From: Acidimicrobiales bacterium AG-414-N20
GTDB taxonomy: Bacteria > Actinomycetota > Acidimicrobiia > Acidimicrobiales > MedAcidi-G1
Length of the DNA stretch: 43,620 bases
Reading direction: 5' to 3'
Assembly (NCBI GenBank): GCA_003214465.1
Contig: QCLO01000013.1
Span: 1 to 43,620, forward strand
Numbering within the stretch: the first letter of the stretch is position 1; the number at the start of each line of letters is the position of its first letter. Shown here one piece after another: positions 24,094 through 32,509 of the stretch. Both the position numbers and the translations under genes were made by a program. Below the pieces are notes generated by a model. It was not told the DNA's origin. It was given only the letters and a program-made list of their open reading frames with translations, and ran no database searches.

Positions 24094-26541
24094 TTAGTTA
24101 CTGGAAACAGGGCGTGGAGTCCAAGAGTGATTTAAAAATCTGTCGAATTCAGCGTCAGTAACAGGTTCTGAAAAATGGAAACCTTGAGCTAAATCACATT
24201 GAAGTTTTTGCAATTGTTGTAATTGTGGCTCTGTTTCAACTCCTTCAGCTACCACCTGAAGCCCCAGACTATGTGCAAGTGCGACAGTGCCTGTAACAAT
24301 CGCTGTGTCATCATCGTTGCTGTCAAGGCCTGCAACAAAAGTTCTGTCAATTTTCAAAAAGTTTATTGGGAACCTTTTCAAGTAAGTCATCGAAGAGAAA
24401 CCAGTTCCGAAATCATCAAGCCCCATGCGTATCCCTAGCTCTGTTAATTGACCCAAAACCTGTTCTGTAACTGGATTAGCAGCTATAAGAGCACTTTCTG
24501 TGAACTCGAGAGCCACTTGTTCCGGGTCCAAATTATTAGCTTTTAATGCCTCGCCAACTAAGGCTGGGAAAGCTGGATCAGCCAATTGTCGTGCAGAAAC
24601 GTTCACAGCCATGGAAAACGGTCTATTGGCGTTTTTACTCCATCGGGCGACACGTTGAAATGCGAGGGTTAATACTTGACTACCAAGATCTGCTATCAAT
24701 CCGCTATCTTCAGCTACGTCAATAAATTCAACTGGTTGGAGTAGTTCACCCTCAGGTGTGCGTATACGAGCTAAAGCTTCAGCTCCTACTACAGACCCGT
24801 CAGAGATCCTAACAACAGGCTGAAAATGAACCTCTATTCTTTTATTTTCGAGAGCGGATCTCAGAGTTTGCTCTACGGAGTGCCTTCGAACAGCTTGAGC
24901 TCGAAGATGGTCGTCAAACATTTCTGCTCTGTCTCTACCGCCTTCTTTAGCCCTGTACATTGCTGTATCAGCATCTTGCAAAAGTTCAGCTGGTGATTCA
25001 TCCCCGAAGGCGATAGCTATACCTACACTTGTAGTCACTACAGTAGATTCGTTGCCTAAAGTCACGGGCTGAGCAACTGCTGAACGTACTCTCTCAGCAG
25101 CTACGAGTGCATCAGTTGTTCTAATCATGTTCCCAATCACAACTACAAATTCGTCACCACCTAAGCGGGCAACGGTGTCATCGGGCCTGATTGTTTGTTC
25201 GAGTCTTCGAGCTGTTTCGCTTAGGAGTTCATCTCCCACACTGTGCCCGAGAGAGTCATTGACAACTTTGAAACGGTCCAGATCAAGGAATAAGACTCCT
25301 ACCATCCGATCATGTCTAGATGCTCGATGCAAAGCGTCGGCTAGACGTTCTAGTAGTAATGAGCGGTTTGGTAATCCGGTTAACTCATCATGAAATGCTT
25401 TTTCCTCTAGTTGAGCGGCGACTTCGACGCGCTCGGTAATATCTCTAGCATTAATAACAATCCCTGAAACAGCAGGGTTGTTAAGGAGGTTTGTGGTTAC
25501 AACTTCCATGTGTCTCCACCCGCCATCTGCATGCGCCACGCGAGCTTCAAGCGATGGGGAAATTCCAGGTGTGTTAACTATTTCTTCCATTTTCCCCATG
25601 AGGTCTTCCCTGTCATCTGGGTGGACAAGATCAAAAACAGGTGTTCCTTCTAATTCAGAGGCACTCAGATTCAATACTCTCGCTACAGCAGGGCTCGCAT
25701 AGATAACTCGACCGACATCATCTGCAACACACACAAGATCCGAAGCATGTTCAACGAGCGCAGCCAATCTTATTTCAGAAGCCTCCACGCGTTGTTCGGC
25801 TGCCTTTAGTTCGGATAGATCTCGAGCAACCATGGAAATTGCTTCTATTTGGTTCTCTTCGTTTCTGTGAGCTACCAGAAGTGTTGAAATGGGCAGAATC
25901 TTATTTTGTGAAGTTGATAATCTCAGTTCTCCTCTCCAGATTCCGGTAGATCTAACGGTAGGTAGAGCAACGGTCGCATATTGAGCTTGTGACCAACTGT
26001 CTAGCGAGTTCAAAAGTTGTTCGTTGGATTTTGAATTCAGATGACTCGTAATCGCATCATTTGCCCAGGTTATTGCTCGACCTAATGGGTCAAGTATTGC
26101 TACAAGGTCGGGGCTTGCCTCGAGAACTCGAGTTAGCTCTTTCGCTCTTTTTGCTTCTTCCATTTCTTCAGAAATATCTGAGAGTAGCATCACACTTCCT
26201 TCAGGATTGTTAGAAGGATTTCTTAGAGGAATAGTTGAGACTTCGACCCATCTTGTCTGACCAGAAGTATTTTTAAGTTTTAGCCGTCCTCGAATTGAAG
26301 ACCCGTCTCTTAGGGAGTTTCTTAAATCAGTTAAGAAATCTTCTTGGCTTTCTTCATCTAACATTTTCATCCATCCAGAATCAAGACCGGATTCGCTGCT
26401 TTGTCCTGTAGAAATGGACCATTGAGAGTTGATTTGAATGGCAGAAGCATCTGAATTCAAGTGGATCATGGCTGTAGGTGCAGCCTCAATTAGTTCTTCC
26501 AATCCTTGCATTTTGGGCGTTGAGCCACCTTTATCATTCAC
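24094..26541 (-). CDS. PAS-PAS-PAS-GGDEF-EAL cyclic-di-GMP protein
   Basis: An 815-residue cytosolic signalling protein with no membrane segment. Three PAS-like domains (about 12-130, 140-250, 260-375) are followed by a GGDEF domain with an intact GGDEF motif (RLGGDEFVVVIG). An EAL domain follows with GAEALARIR, VNVSARQL, LDDFGTGFSSMTYL and AEGVETE. Both active sites look intact, so it could make and degrade cyclic-di-GMP; which activity dominates cannot be told. The PAS domains probably sense a ligand or redox state. It starts one base from the tRNA-Leu 3' end and is convergent with rdgB. Confidence 0.93.
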   Translation of the reverse strand: MNDKGGSTPKMQGLEELIEAAPTAMIHLNSDASAIQINSQWSISTGQSSESGLDSGWMKMLDEESQEDFLTDLRNSLRDGSSIRGRLKLKNTSGQTRWVEVSTIPLRNPSNNPEGSVMLLSDISEEMEEAKRAKELTRVLEASPDLVAILDPLGRAITWANDAITSHLNSKSNEQLLNSLDSWSQAQYATVALPTVRSTGIWRGELRLSTSQNKILPISTLLVAHRNEENQIEAISMVARDLSELKAAEQRVEASEIRLAALVEHASDLVCVADDVGRVIYASPAVARVLNLSASELEGTPVFDLVHPDDREDLMGKMEEIVNTPGISPSLEARVAHADGGWRHMEVVTTNLLNNPAVSGIVINARDITERVEVAAQLEEKAFHDELTGLPNRSLLLERLADALHRASRHDRMVGVLFLDLDRFKVVNDSLGHSVGDELLSETARRLEQTIRPDDTVARLGGDEFVVVIGNMIRTTDALVAAERVRSAVAQPVTLGNESTVVTTSVGIAIAFGDESPAELLQDADTAMYRAKEGGRDRAEMFDDHLRAQAVRRHSVEQTLRSALENKRIEVHFQPVVRISDGSVVGAEALARIRTPEGELLQPVEFIDVAEDSGLIADLGSQVLTLAFQRVARWSKNANRPFSMAVNVSARQLADPAFPALVGEALKANNLDPEQVALEFTESALIAANPVTEQVLGQLTELGIRMGLDDFGTGFSSMTYLKRFPINFLKIDRTFVAGLDSNDDDTAIVTGTVALAHSLGLQVVAEGVETEPQLQQLQKLQCDLAQGFHFSEPVTDAEFDRFLNHSWTPRPVSSN

Positions 26542-26542
26542 G

Positions 26543-26624
26543 TGCGGACGGGGGGACTCGAACCCCCACGCCTTGCGGCGCCAGCTCCTAAGGCTGGTGC
26601 GTCTGCCAATTCCGCCACGTCCGC
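26543..26624 (-). tRNA. tRNA-Leu (anticodon TAG)
   Basis: An 82-nt class II tRNA on the minus strand with acceptor GCGGACG/CGTCCGC and anticodon loop CCTTAGGAG (anticodon TAG). It has the long variable arm of leucine tRNAs and T-loop GTTCGAGTC. CCA is not encoded. It lies between clpP and the GGDEF-EAL gene on the same strand. Confidence 0.95.
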
Positions 26625-26642
26625 AGACCAGCTGTTAGTTGG

Positions 26643-27254
26643 TCAGTGCATTTCGCCCCGTCGGACGATTACTTTGTCAATAATTCCATAATCGCTAGCT
26701 TCTTCAGCTGTGAACCAGCGATCCCGGTCACTGTCTGTTTCTATTGTTTCGATTGATTGACCTGTATGTTCTGCTATTCGTTGTTGAAGTATTTGTTTTG
26801 TAAAAGCCATTTGCTCAGCTTGAATAGCTATATCAGTTGCATCACCTCTAACACCACCTAGAGGCTGGTGCATCAAGATGCGAGCATGTGGCAAAGCAAA
26901 TCGTTTGCCTTTAGCTCCTGCACAAAGTAGAAACTGACCCATTGAAGCCCCTAGTCCCATACAAATAGTTCCTACCTCAGGTTCCACGAATTGCATAGTG
27001 TCATAGATAGCCATGCCCGATGTAACTGAACCGCCAGGCGAGTTTATGTAAAGCCAAATAGGTTTTTCCTGGTCTTGTGCTTCCAAGAAAAGCATTTGAG
27101 CGATTATGAAGTTAGCGACTTCATCGTCTACGGCGGTACCTAAAAAAACTATCCGATCTTTTAGGAGTCTTTGAAATACATCAAATCGATTCAAATCTAA
27201 TCGATCTATTTCGTTTGACATTTTAGTTGTTTGGTTTGGTGATATTTCATTCAT
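26643..27254 (-). CDS. clpP: ATP-dependent Clp protease proteolytic subunit
   Basis: A ClpP serine protease subunit of about 203 residues that forms the barrel used by ClpX/ClpC; the LAA-tagged products of tmRNA are classic substrates. Motifs: [32 protein letters not shown] with the catalytic Ser, [17 protein letters not shown] with the catalytic His, and [13 protein letters not shown] with the Asp region. The start is uncertain: ATGs at 27275, 27257, 27254 and 27221 all fit and none has a strong ribosome binding site. It is 16 nt downstream of rpe. Confidence 0.93.
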   Translation of the reverse strand: MNEISPNQTTKMSNEIDRLDLNRFDVFQRLLKDRIVFLGTAVDDEVANFIIAQMLFLEAQDQEKPIWLYINSPGGSVTSGMAIYDTMQFVEPEVGTICMGLGASMGQFLLCAGAKGKRFALPHARILMHQPLGGVRGDATDIAIQAEQMAFTKQILQQRIAEHTGQSIETIETDSDRDRWFTAEEASDYGIIDKVIVRRGEMH

Positions 27255-27290
27255 CATTATGCAGGTTAGCGGCACAGAGGCCCGTGAAGG

Positions 27291-27962
27291 TCAAGATTGA
27301 GATGCTTCTGCTCTACTTCTTAATTCTTTTACAGCATTTTCAAGACCTTTAGGGTCTTTATAAAGGGCGCTTCCAGAGACTAAAACATTCGCTCCAGCTT
27401 GAACTGCGCCGGAAACTGTCTCAACTCCAATACCGCCGTCAACTTCGATATCACAATCTAAACCCTCGAGCATCTCTGCAACACGTTTAATTTTTGGCTC
27501 CATTGATGAAATGTATTTCTGACCGCCGAAACCAGGATTGACAGTCATTACTAAAGCTAAACCGAGCAGGTCCTTTACCTCATTGATAAGTTCAGGCGGG
27601 GTGTGTGGGTTGAGTGCAACTCCAGCGACAGCACCGGCGTCATTAATGTATTTGAGAGTGCGGTGCAAATGTAAACAGGCTTCAGCATGAACAATGACTA
27701 TCTCGCAACCGGCATCTATATACCGGTCGATTAAATTGTCTGGCTCAACGACCATTAGATGCACTTCAAAAGGGATCTTGATATGGGGCCGGATTGATTT
27801 AATAACGTCAGGTCCGAACGTTAAATTTGGAACGAAGACTCCGTCCATTACGTCAAATTGAATTCGATCTACGCCTGCTTCTTCCAGGGCTACACATTCC
27901 TCACCTAGCCGCGAGAAGTCTGCAGGTAAAACAGATGGGGCAATAGCAATTGGTCTCTTCAC
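27291..27962 (-). CDS. rpe: Ribulose-phosphate 3-epimerase
   Basis: A 223-residue TIM-barrel enzyme of the pentose phosphate pathway that interconverts ribulose 5-phosphate and xylulose 5-phosphate. Motifs: IAPSVLPADFSRLGEE, DRIQFDVMDGVFVPNLTFGP, FEVHLMVVEPD, VMTVNPGFGGQKY and IEVDGGIGVET, with the metal-binding His and Asp present. The start is GTG. It lies between aceK and clpP on the same strand with short spacers. Confidence 0.95.
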   Translation of the reverse strand: MKRPIAIAPSVLPADFSRLGEECVALEEAGVDRIQFDVMDGVFVPNLTFGPDVIKSIRPHIKIPFEVHLMVVEPDNLIDRYIDAGCEIVIVHAEACLHLHRTLKYINDAGAVAGVALNPHTPPELINEVKDLLGLALVMTVNPGFGGQKYISSMEPKIKRVAEMLEGLDCDIEVDGGIGVETVSGAVQAGANVLVSGSALYKDPKGLENAVKELRSRAEASQS

Positions 27963-27972
27963 AACATAGACA

Positions 27973-29775
27973 TTAGACGGAATGGGAGCTCAGATCATGT
28001 CTAAATCGAAGATCTTCTGGGTAAGGGAAGAATTCCGGTAAATCACCGTCTGCTAATTGATTTTGAACCCTTTGCCAGAATGTGACCGTGAAAAGGTCTT
28101 TATGTGATTTTTTAAAGTTTTCCCAAATTTCAGGAGGAACAGTTTTTGGAAAACTCATAAATGTTTCAAATTGTTCAGGGAATGCATCACCTTCCTGAAT
28201 AGCAAACCAAGGTTGAGAACGCATCTCGTCTTCATGATCATTAGTATCGGGGATACTCCTGAATCGGCACTCTTCAAGAAGTGCAAGTTCGTCATAATCA
28301 TAAAAAACTACGTTTCCGTGTCTTGTAACTCCAAAGTTTTTTGTGAACAAATCACCGGGCCAGACATTTGCAGCCGCTAGGTCTTTGATTGCATAACCCC
28401 AGTCAATAGCCGCGGCTTCAGCTTTTTCCTGAGACATCTCTTGCAGGTAAAGGTTCAAAGGGTAGACATGACGTTCCGTGTAGGCATGTTTGATAATTAC
28501 TTTGTCCTCGTCTACAAATACAGATTCGCTTGCATCTTCTAGGAGTTCTGAAAGTAGTTCTGGATCGAAACGGTCACGGCTAAAAGAAAGATTTTCGAAT
28601 TCCTGAGTATCTACCATTCTCCCTACTCTGTCGCGACTGTAAACGAGGTCATAACGACGTTTTACAGCATCTCTAGTGGTGTTCTTAGGAGGGTCAAAGT
28701 GATCTTTGATAATTTTGAAAACAACATTAAAAGAAACCAGAGTGAAAACCGCCATTACCATTCCAGGTGTTCCGCGAGCTTTCACAAATCTGTCATTAGA
28801 GGTTTGCAAGTGACGGTATAAAGATCTATAAAGGCTACTTTTTCCATGTTGTGGATACCCGAGCGCAGTATAGATCTGATGGAGTGATTTGGTAGGAAGT
28901 AAAGATTTTAGGAAACCGACTACTTCTGAGGGGTTCGGCCAGTCAACAAAAAAGTATGATCTGGTGAATCCAAAAAGGCGACTACCTAAATCTTCTGTTA
29001 GTAACACTGTGTCTACGATCAATCCATTGGGTCCATGAAGAATCGGAAGAATAAATGGTGTTACTCGGTTCAGAAATCTAACTCTTCCTATTAGATAGGC
29101 GCCACGATTTCTATAAAACACAGGTTTGAGCATGTCTATTCCATCTAGTTTGAGCCCTCCCCATGAGTTCATCAGAAAAGAATCTAAACGACCGGCTACG
29201 AGTTTTGCGTCACGTGAACGATCTTCCCATTTAATGTTCATTTCGTAAGAAGATAAAAGAGAATCAACTAATGCAGCTGAATCACCACGACGCGTCCACG
29301 TGCTAAACACTTCGGCTTTAGATTCGCCACGAGGAATTGTCGTCGCGCCGAACCATCTAATTTCGACATCATTATCGATTCCGATTGTAGTAAAAACACG
29401 CCTGGCTACTGAATTAAAAAAGGTTTCAGCGAGTCCTTGATCGGGTCTTCTGGCTACAAGTTGCTGGTATATGTCACGAGAGTTGCGCCATTCTCCGCGC
29501 TTGTCAGTTACCTGATCCAGTAAATTCTGAATCTGTGAAACTACCTCCAAAACTTTTATCTGGTGAAGGCTCAGACGCTCACTAGCGTTGACTTCGTTCA
29601 TTGACCACTGTTTTGAAGCAAAGTGTTGACCTGCTTTTTGAGAGATTTCCTGGACAGATTGCATGTAGGAAATGAAAGAAGAGAAAATTATCTCTGACAT
29701 CTCCATCGCAATGTCATTTCTATTTGCCGGAGTGTTAGCAAGAGAGGTTTTTTTTAGTTTTGAAATGAAAGTCAA
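27973..29775 (-). CDS. aceK: Isocitrate dehydrogenase kinase/phosphatase
   Basis: A 600-residue AceK that phosphorylates and dephosphorylates isocitrate dehydrogenase, controlling flux between the TCA cycle and the glyoxylate shunt. The kinase-like C-terminal half has GMVMAVFTLVSFNVVFKIIKD (ATP-binding Lys), DRVGRMVDTQEFENL, AAANVWPGDLFTKNFGVTRHG (catalytic region) and VVFYDYDELALLEECRFR (metal-binding Asp). The N-terminal half matches the regulatory domain only loosely. Length is close to the family norm. Its start overlaps the SnoaL-like gene by 4 nt. AceK is best known from proteobacteria, so its presence beside actinobacterial genes is notable. No aceA or aceB is in the window. Confidence 0.93.
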   Translation of the reverse strand: MTFISKLKKTSLANTPANRNDIAMEMSEIIFSSFISYMQSVQEISQKAGQHFASKQWSMNEVNASERLSLHQIKVLEVVSQIQNLLDQVTDKRGEWRNSRDIYQQLVARRPDQGLAETFFNSVARRVFTTIGIDNDVEIRWFGATTIPRGESKAEVFSTWTRRGDSAALVDSLLSSYEMNIKWEDRSRDAKLVAGRLDSFLMNSWGGLKLDGIDMLKPVFYRNRGAYLIGRVRFLNRVTPFILPILHGPNGLIVDTVLLTEDLGSRLFGFTRSYFFVDWPNPSEVVGFLKSLLPTKSLHQIYTALGYPQHGKSSLYRSLYRHLQTSNDRFVKARGTPGMVMAVFTLVSFNVVFKIIKDHFDPPKNTTRDAVKRRYDLVYSRDRVGRMVDTQEFENLSFSRDRFDPELLSELLEDASESVFVDEDKVIIKHAYTERHVYPLNLYLQEMSQEKAEAAAIDWGYAIKDLAAANVWPGDLFTKNFGVTRHGNVVFYDYDELALLEECRFRSIPDTNDHEDEMRSQPWFAIQEGDAFPEQFETFMSFPKTVPPEIWENFKKSHKDLFTVTFWQRVQNQLADGDLPEFFPYPEDLRFRHDLSSHSV

Positions 29776-30221
29776 TTTTTTTCTTCCAAACGTTTAGCGG
29801 CCCAACCTCCAGGCAGGTAGCCGTCTGTTTTCACACGACGGTAAACAAACACCCATTTCCCATTTATATTTTCAAATTTGTCTTCGTAGCGACCCCAGTG
29901 GTCCATGCCATGTGGAAGAAAAACGGAGAAATAACTTTTGGAGTTTGCTTTTTTGTTTCCCTCAAATTCGATATGAGTAGATGAAGTGTGGTGTTGAACA
30001 TATGAAGGAGAATCACCTTCTGATAGAGAATCACTAGTATCGGTAAATATTGTTTTTATCTGATCGGTGCCTTTATATGTTCGACCGTCGTCTATGTCCA
30101 TCACAGCTTTCTCAGCAAATAGTTCTAGCAACTCATCGAAACGGCCTCGATCACCGAAAGAGTTATAAGCGGATATGAGATCACGAATTTCCGCATAAGC
30201 TTCTAATTGCCATAATTCCAT
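29772..30221 (-). CDS. SnoaL-like/NTF2-fold protein
   Basis: A 149-residue cone-shaped NTF2-like domain. It has the pattern EIRDLISAYNSFGDRGRFDELLELFAEKAVMDIDDGRTYKGTDQIKTIF, then VQHHTSSTHIEF, and ends with WGRYEDKFENINGKWVFVYRRV. Such domains bind small hydrophobic ligands or act as dehydratases or isomerases. It overlaps the start of aceK by 4 nt, so the two are translationally coupled. It diverges from the aminotransferase gene at 30240 with only 18 nt between. Confidence 0.8.
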   Translation of the reverse strand: MELWQLEAYAEIRDLISAYNSFGDRGRFDELLELFAEKAVMDIDDGRTYKGTDQIKTIFTDTSDSLSEGDSPSYVQHHTSSTHIEFEGNKKANSKSYFSVFLPHGMDHWGRYEDKFENINGKWVFVYRRVKTDGYLPGGWAAKRLEEKN

Positions 30222-30239
30222 ATATCTAGGGTGCCTTCA

Positions 30240-31400
30240 ATGAACGATTTAACCGACATTCAGACACGATTTCCAGCTTTATCTGATGGCTGGGCCCGTT
30301 TTGATGGACCCGCGGGTACGCAAGTAGTTGATACGGCGATTGAAGCCATGAGTGACTGGCAACGTAGTGGAAGAAATGCAAATAGCCACGGAGCTTTTCC
30401 AGCGGCACAAGCTTGTGACGACCTTGTCGACGAGACCAGCAAGATAATGGGGGAACTTCTTTCTGCAGATCCTGTGGGAATGACTTTTGGGCCGAGCACA
30501 ACCGCCAACATGATGGCGTTGACGAGAGCAGTAGCGGTTGATTTGAAACCAGAAGATGAAATTATTTGCACCACCCTTGACCACGATGCAAATGTTGCAC
30601 CCTGGCTTCTAGCTGCCCGTGATTCAGGTTCAACAATTCAGATGGCAGAATTCGACCCCAATACTGGGCGACTAGAAGCAGAATCTGTTATTGATTTGAT
30701 AAGTCAGAGAACGAAATGGATAGCAGTAACCGGTTCATCGAATGTTATTGGTTCAATTCCAGACATCACTTCTATAACAAGAGCCGCACATGAAGTGGGT
30801 GCAAAAGTGGCTGTAGATGGTGTGCATCTAACCCCACACAGAAAAGTTGATATTAATGAAATAGGTTGCGATGTCTATGCAACATCTTCTTATAAGTGGT
30901 ACGGACCACACGCGGGAATTATGTGGATAGAACCTGAAGTGCTAAACGATTTATCTGTATACAAAGTCCGTCCGTCTCCAGAAAAAGGAGCTGGACGATT
31001 CCAATACGGAACACCTCCTTGGGAAACTCTTGCCGGGATAAAAGAAGCAGCAAAATTTTTACTTAGTGTAGGTTTCGAGTCGATAGTTAAACATGAGTCC
31101 GTAAGGTTTGAACGGCTACTTTCAGGTCTCATAGATTTGCCAAAAGTCAGAGTGTTGGGACCTCATGACAATATTGACAGGGCGCCGACATTGATGTTTC
31201 TTGTAGATGGAAAAGAACCTGAAGAAATAGCTCAAGAAATTGCAAAGTCAAAAATCGCGGTTTGGGATGGACATAATTATGCGGTTGAAGCTATGAACCC
31301 TTTGGGTCTCGATGAAAAAGGGGCGGTTCGGGCAGGGGTTTGCATTTACATTGGTGATGAAGATGTTGATCAACTGTTAGAAGCAGTTTCATTAATTTGA
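30240..31400 (+). CDS. Class V aminotransferase, cysteine desulfurase-like (VC1184 type)
   Basis: A 386-residue PLP-dependent protein of the cysteine desulfurase-like group. The PLP Lys is in ATSSYKWYGPHAG, and the cofactor pocket includes GPSTTANMMAL, CTTLDHDANVAPW and VAVDGVHLTPH. I prefer the ATG at 30240, preceded by AGGGTG, over a GTG at 30231. The related group includes enzymes that release sulfur or selenium from cysteine or selenocysteine. It ends 60 nt before selD, so selenium delivery to SelD is an attractive inference but unproven. Confidence 0.85.
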   Translation: MNDLTDIQTRFPALSDGWARFDGPAGTQVVDTAIEAMSDWQRSGRNANSHGAFPAAQACDDLVDETSKIMGELLSADPVGMTFGPSTTANMMALTRAVAVDLKPEDEIICTTLDHDANVAPWLLAARDSGSTIQMAEFDPNTGRLEAESVIDLISQRTKWIAVTGSSNVIGSIPDITSITRAAHEVGAKVAVDGVHLTPHRKVDINEIGCDVYATSSYKWYGPHAGIMWIEPEVLNDLSVYKVRPSPEKGAGRFQYGTPPWETLAGIKEAAKFLLSVGFESIVKHESVRFERLLSGLIDLPKVRVLGPHDNIDRAPTLMFLVDGKEPEEIAQEIAKSKIAVWDGHNYAVEAMNPLGLDEKGAVRAGVCIYIGDEDVDQLLEAVSLI

Positions 31401-31414
31401 AAAAAGCCTGAAAA

Positions 31415-31444
31415 TTGACGAGTAGTCGCCTACTCTGAACTTAT
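31415..31444 (+). promoter_or_regulatory. Candidate selD promoter with palindrome in the spacer
   Basis: TTGACG (31415-31420) is followed 18 nt later by ACTTAT (31439-31444). The spacer holds GAGTAG-TCGC-CTACTC (31420-31435), an inverted repeat that could be an operator or a hairpin. The selD ATG is 16 nt further on. Weakly supported. Confidence 0.35.
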
Positions 31445-31460
31445 TAGCAAGGAGGTGAGC

Positions 31461-32495
31461 ATGAGACTGACACAATTCAGCCATGGTGCTGGTTGAGGCT
31501 GCAAGCTCTCTCCGAGTGATTTGGAGCAGGTTCTGCGCCGACTTAAACCACAAAAATCAAATAATCTAATCGTCGGGTCATCGACAGGTGATGATGCTGC
31601 AGTTTGGCAGCTAGATGAAGACCGAGCGTTAGTAATGACAGCGGATTTTATAACACCTGTAGTAGATGACGCCCTTACTTGGGGGAAAGTAGCAGCGGCT
31701 AATGCAGTCTCAGACGTTTATGCAATGGGGGCGAAACCATTAATGGGGATTAATTTGGTTGGTTGGAATTCTGAAGAACTTTCCACAGAACTACTGTCTG
31801 AAGTTTTGGAAGGCGCTAACCAGGTTGCTGAAGAAGCGGGCTTTGTAATAGCTGGTGGACATACCGTTGAAGATCCTGAGCCAAAATTCGGATTGGCTAT
31901 CGTGGGTGAAGTAGATCCGAAAAACTTATTAAAGAATTCTGGATTTCGTGAAAATGACTTATTAATACTCACTAAAAAGCTTGGAGTGGGTGTAATTACT
32001 ACGGCTATAAAAAAGCAAGAATCAACGAAAGAAGCAACGGATGCGGCAATTGCATCGATGCTCAGACTAAATGATCAGGCAGCAGAAATAGCGATTGAAG
32101 CCGGAGCAACTGGGGCTACTGATATAACCGGGTTCGGGTTATTGGGACATCTGGGAAGAGCAGCTAGAGAATCAAAAGTTGACATAGAAATAGATGTCTC
32201 AGAAGTTCCTCTTTTGCCTGATGCAAGAAAGCTGGCTTTAGAAGGAAATTTGCCAGGTGGGAGTCAGAGGAACCTTGAGTGGATTCAAGAGCGGGTAGAT
32301 GTTAGTTCTGTAGAAGACATTGATGTTCACCTCTTGGCCGACGCACAGACTTCAGGGGGACTTGTATTTGGTGTTCAACCTGCAGAAGTTGAAACAGCTC
32401 TTAAGAAGTTGCTCGAAACAGGACATGATGCTGCCGTTATAGGGAGTATGGATATTGGAAGTGGTTTGATTAGATTGTTAAACCCGCAGAAATAA
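31461..32495 (+). CDS. selD: Selenophosphate synthetase, selenocysteine-containing (in-frame TGA)
   Basis: SelD makes selenophosphate from selenide and ATP for selenocysteine and selenouridine synthesis. The gene begins at the ATG at 31461, 7-8 nt after AGGAGG. The first residues, MRLTQFSHGAG-U-GCKLSP, match the SelD N-terminus, with TGA (31494-31496) at the catalytic Cys/Sec position and the essential Lys three residues later. The body is 344 residues with TGDDAAVW, DFITPVVDD, VSDVYAMGAKPL, AGGHTVEDPEP, TDITGFGLLGHL and ADAQTSGGL, all typical. If TGA is read as stop, annotation would start at an internal TTG at 31521 and lose the catalytic residue. Selenocysteine reading is strongly implied. 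Confidence 0.95.
31494..31541 (+). promoter_or_regulatory. Bacterial SECIS-like element of selD
   Basis: The TGA codon is followed after 24 nt by a hairpin at 31521-31541: TTGG, an A.G mismatch, then GCAG-GTT-CTGC, and CCGA. The apical GCAGGTTCTGC closely resembles the GCAGGTCTGC apex of the E. coli fdhF SECIS that binds SelB. The distance from UGA to the loop fits the known bacterial range. Confidence 0.7.
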
Positions 32496-32509
32496 ACTAC
32501 TTTGTTAAT

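Noticed and set aside
30226-30584. Minus-strand frames within the aminotransferase gene
   Set aside because: They lie inside a well-supported PLP enzyme gene and show no family features.
31521-32495. selD starting at the internal TTG 31521
   Set aside because: It would lack the catalytic residue and ATP-binding Lys, has no ribosome binding site, and the ATG at 31461 with AGGAGG and the read-through TGA fits the SelD family.
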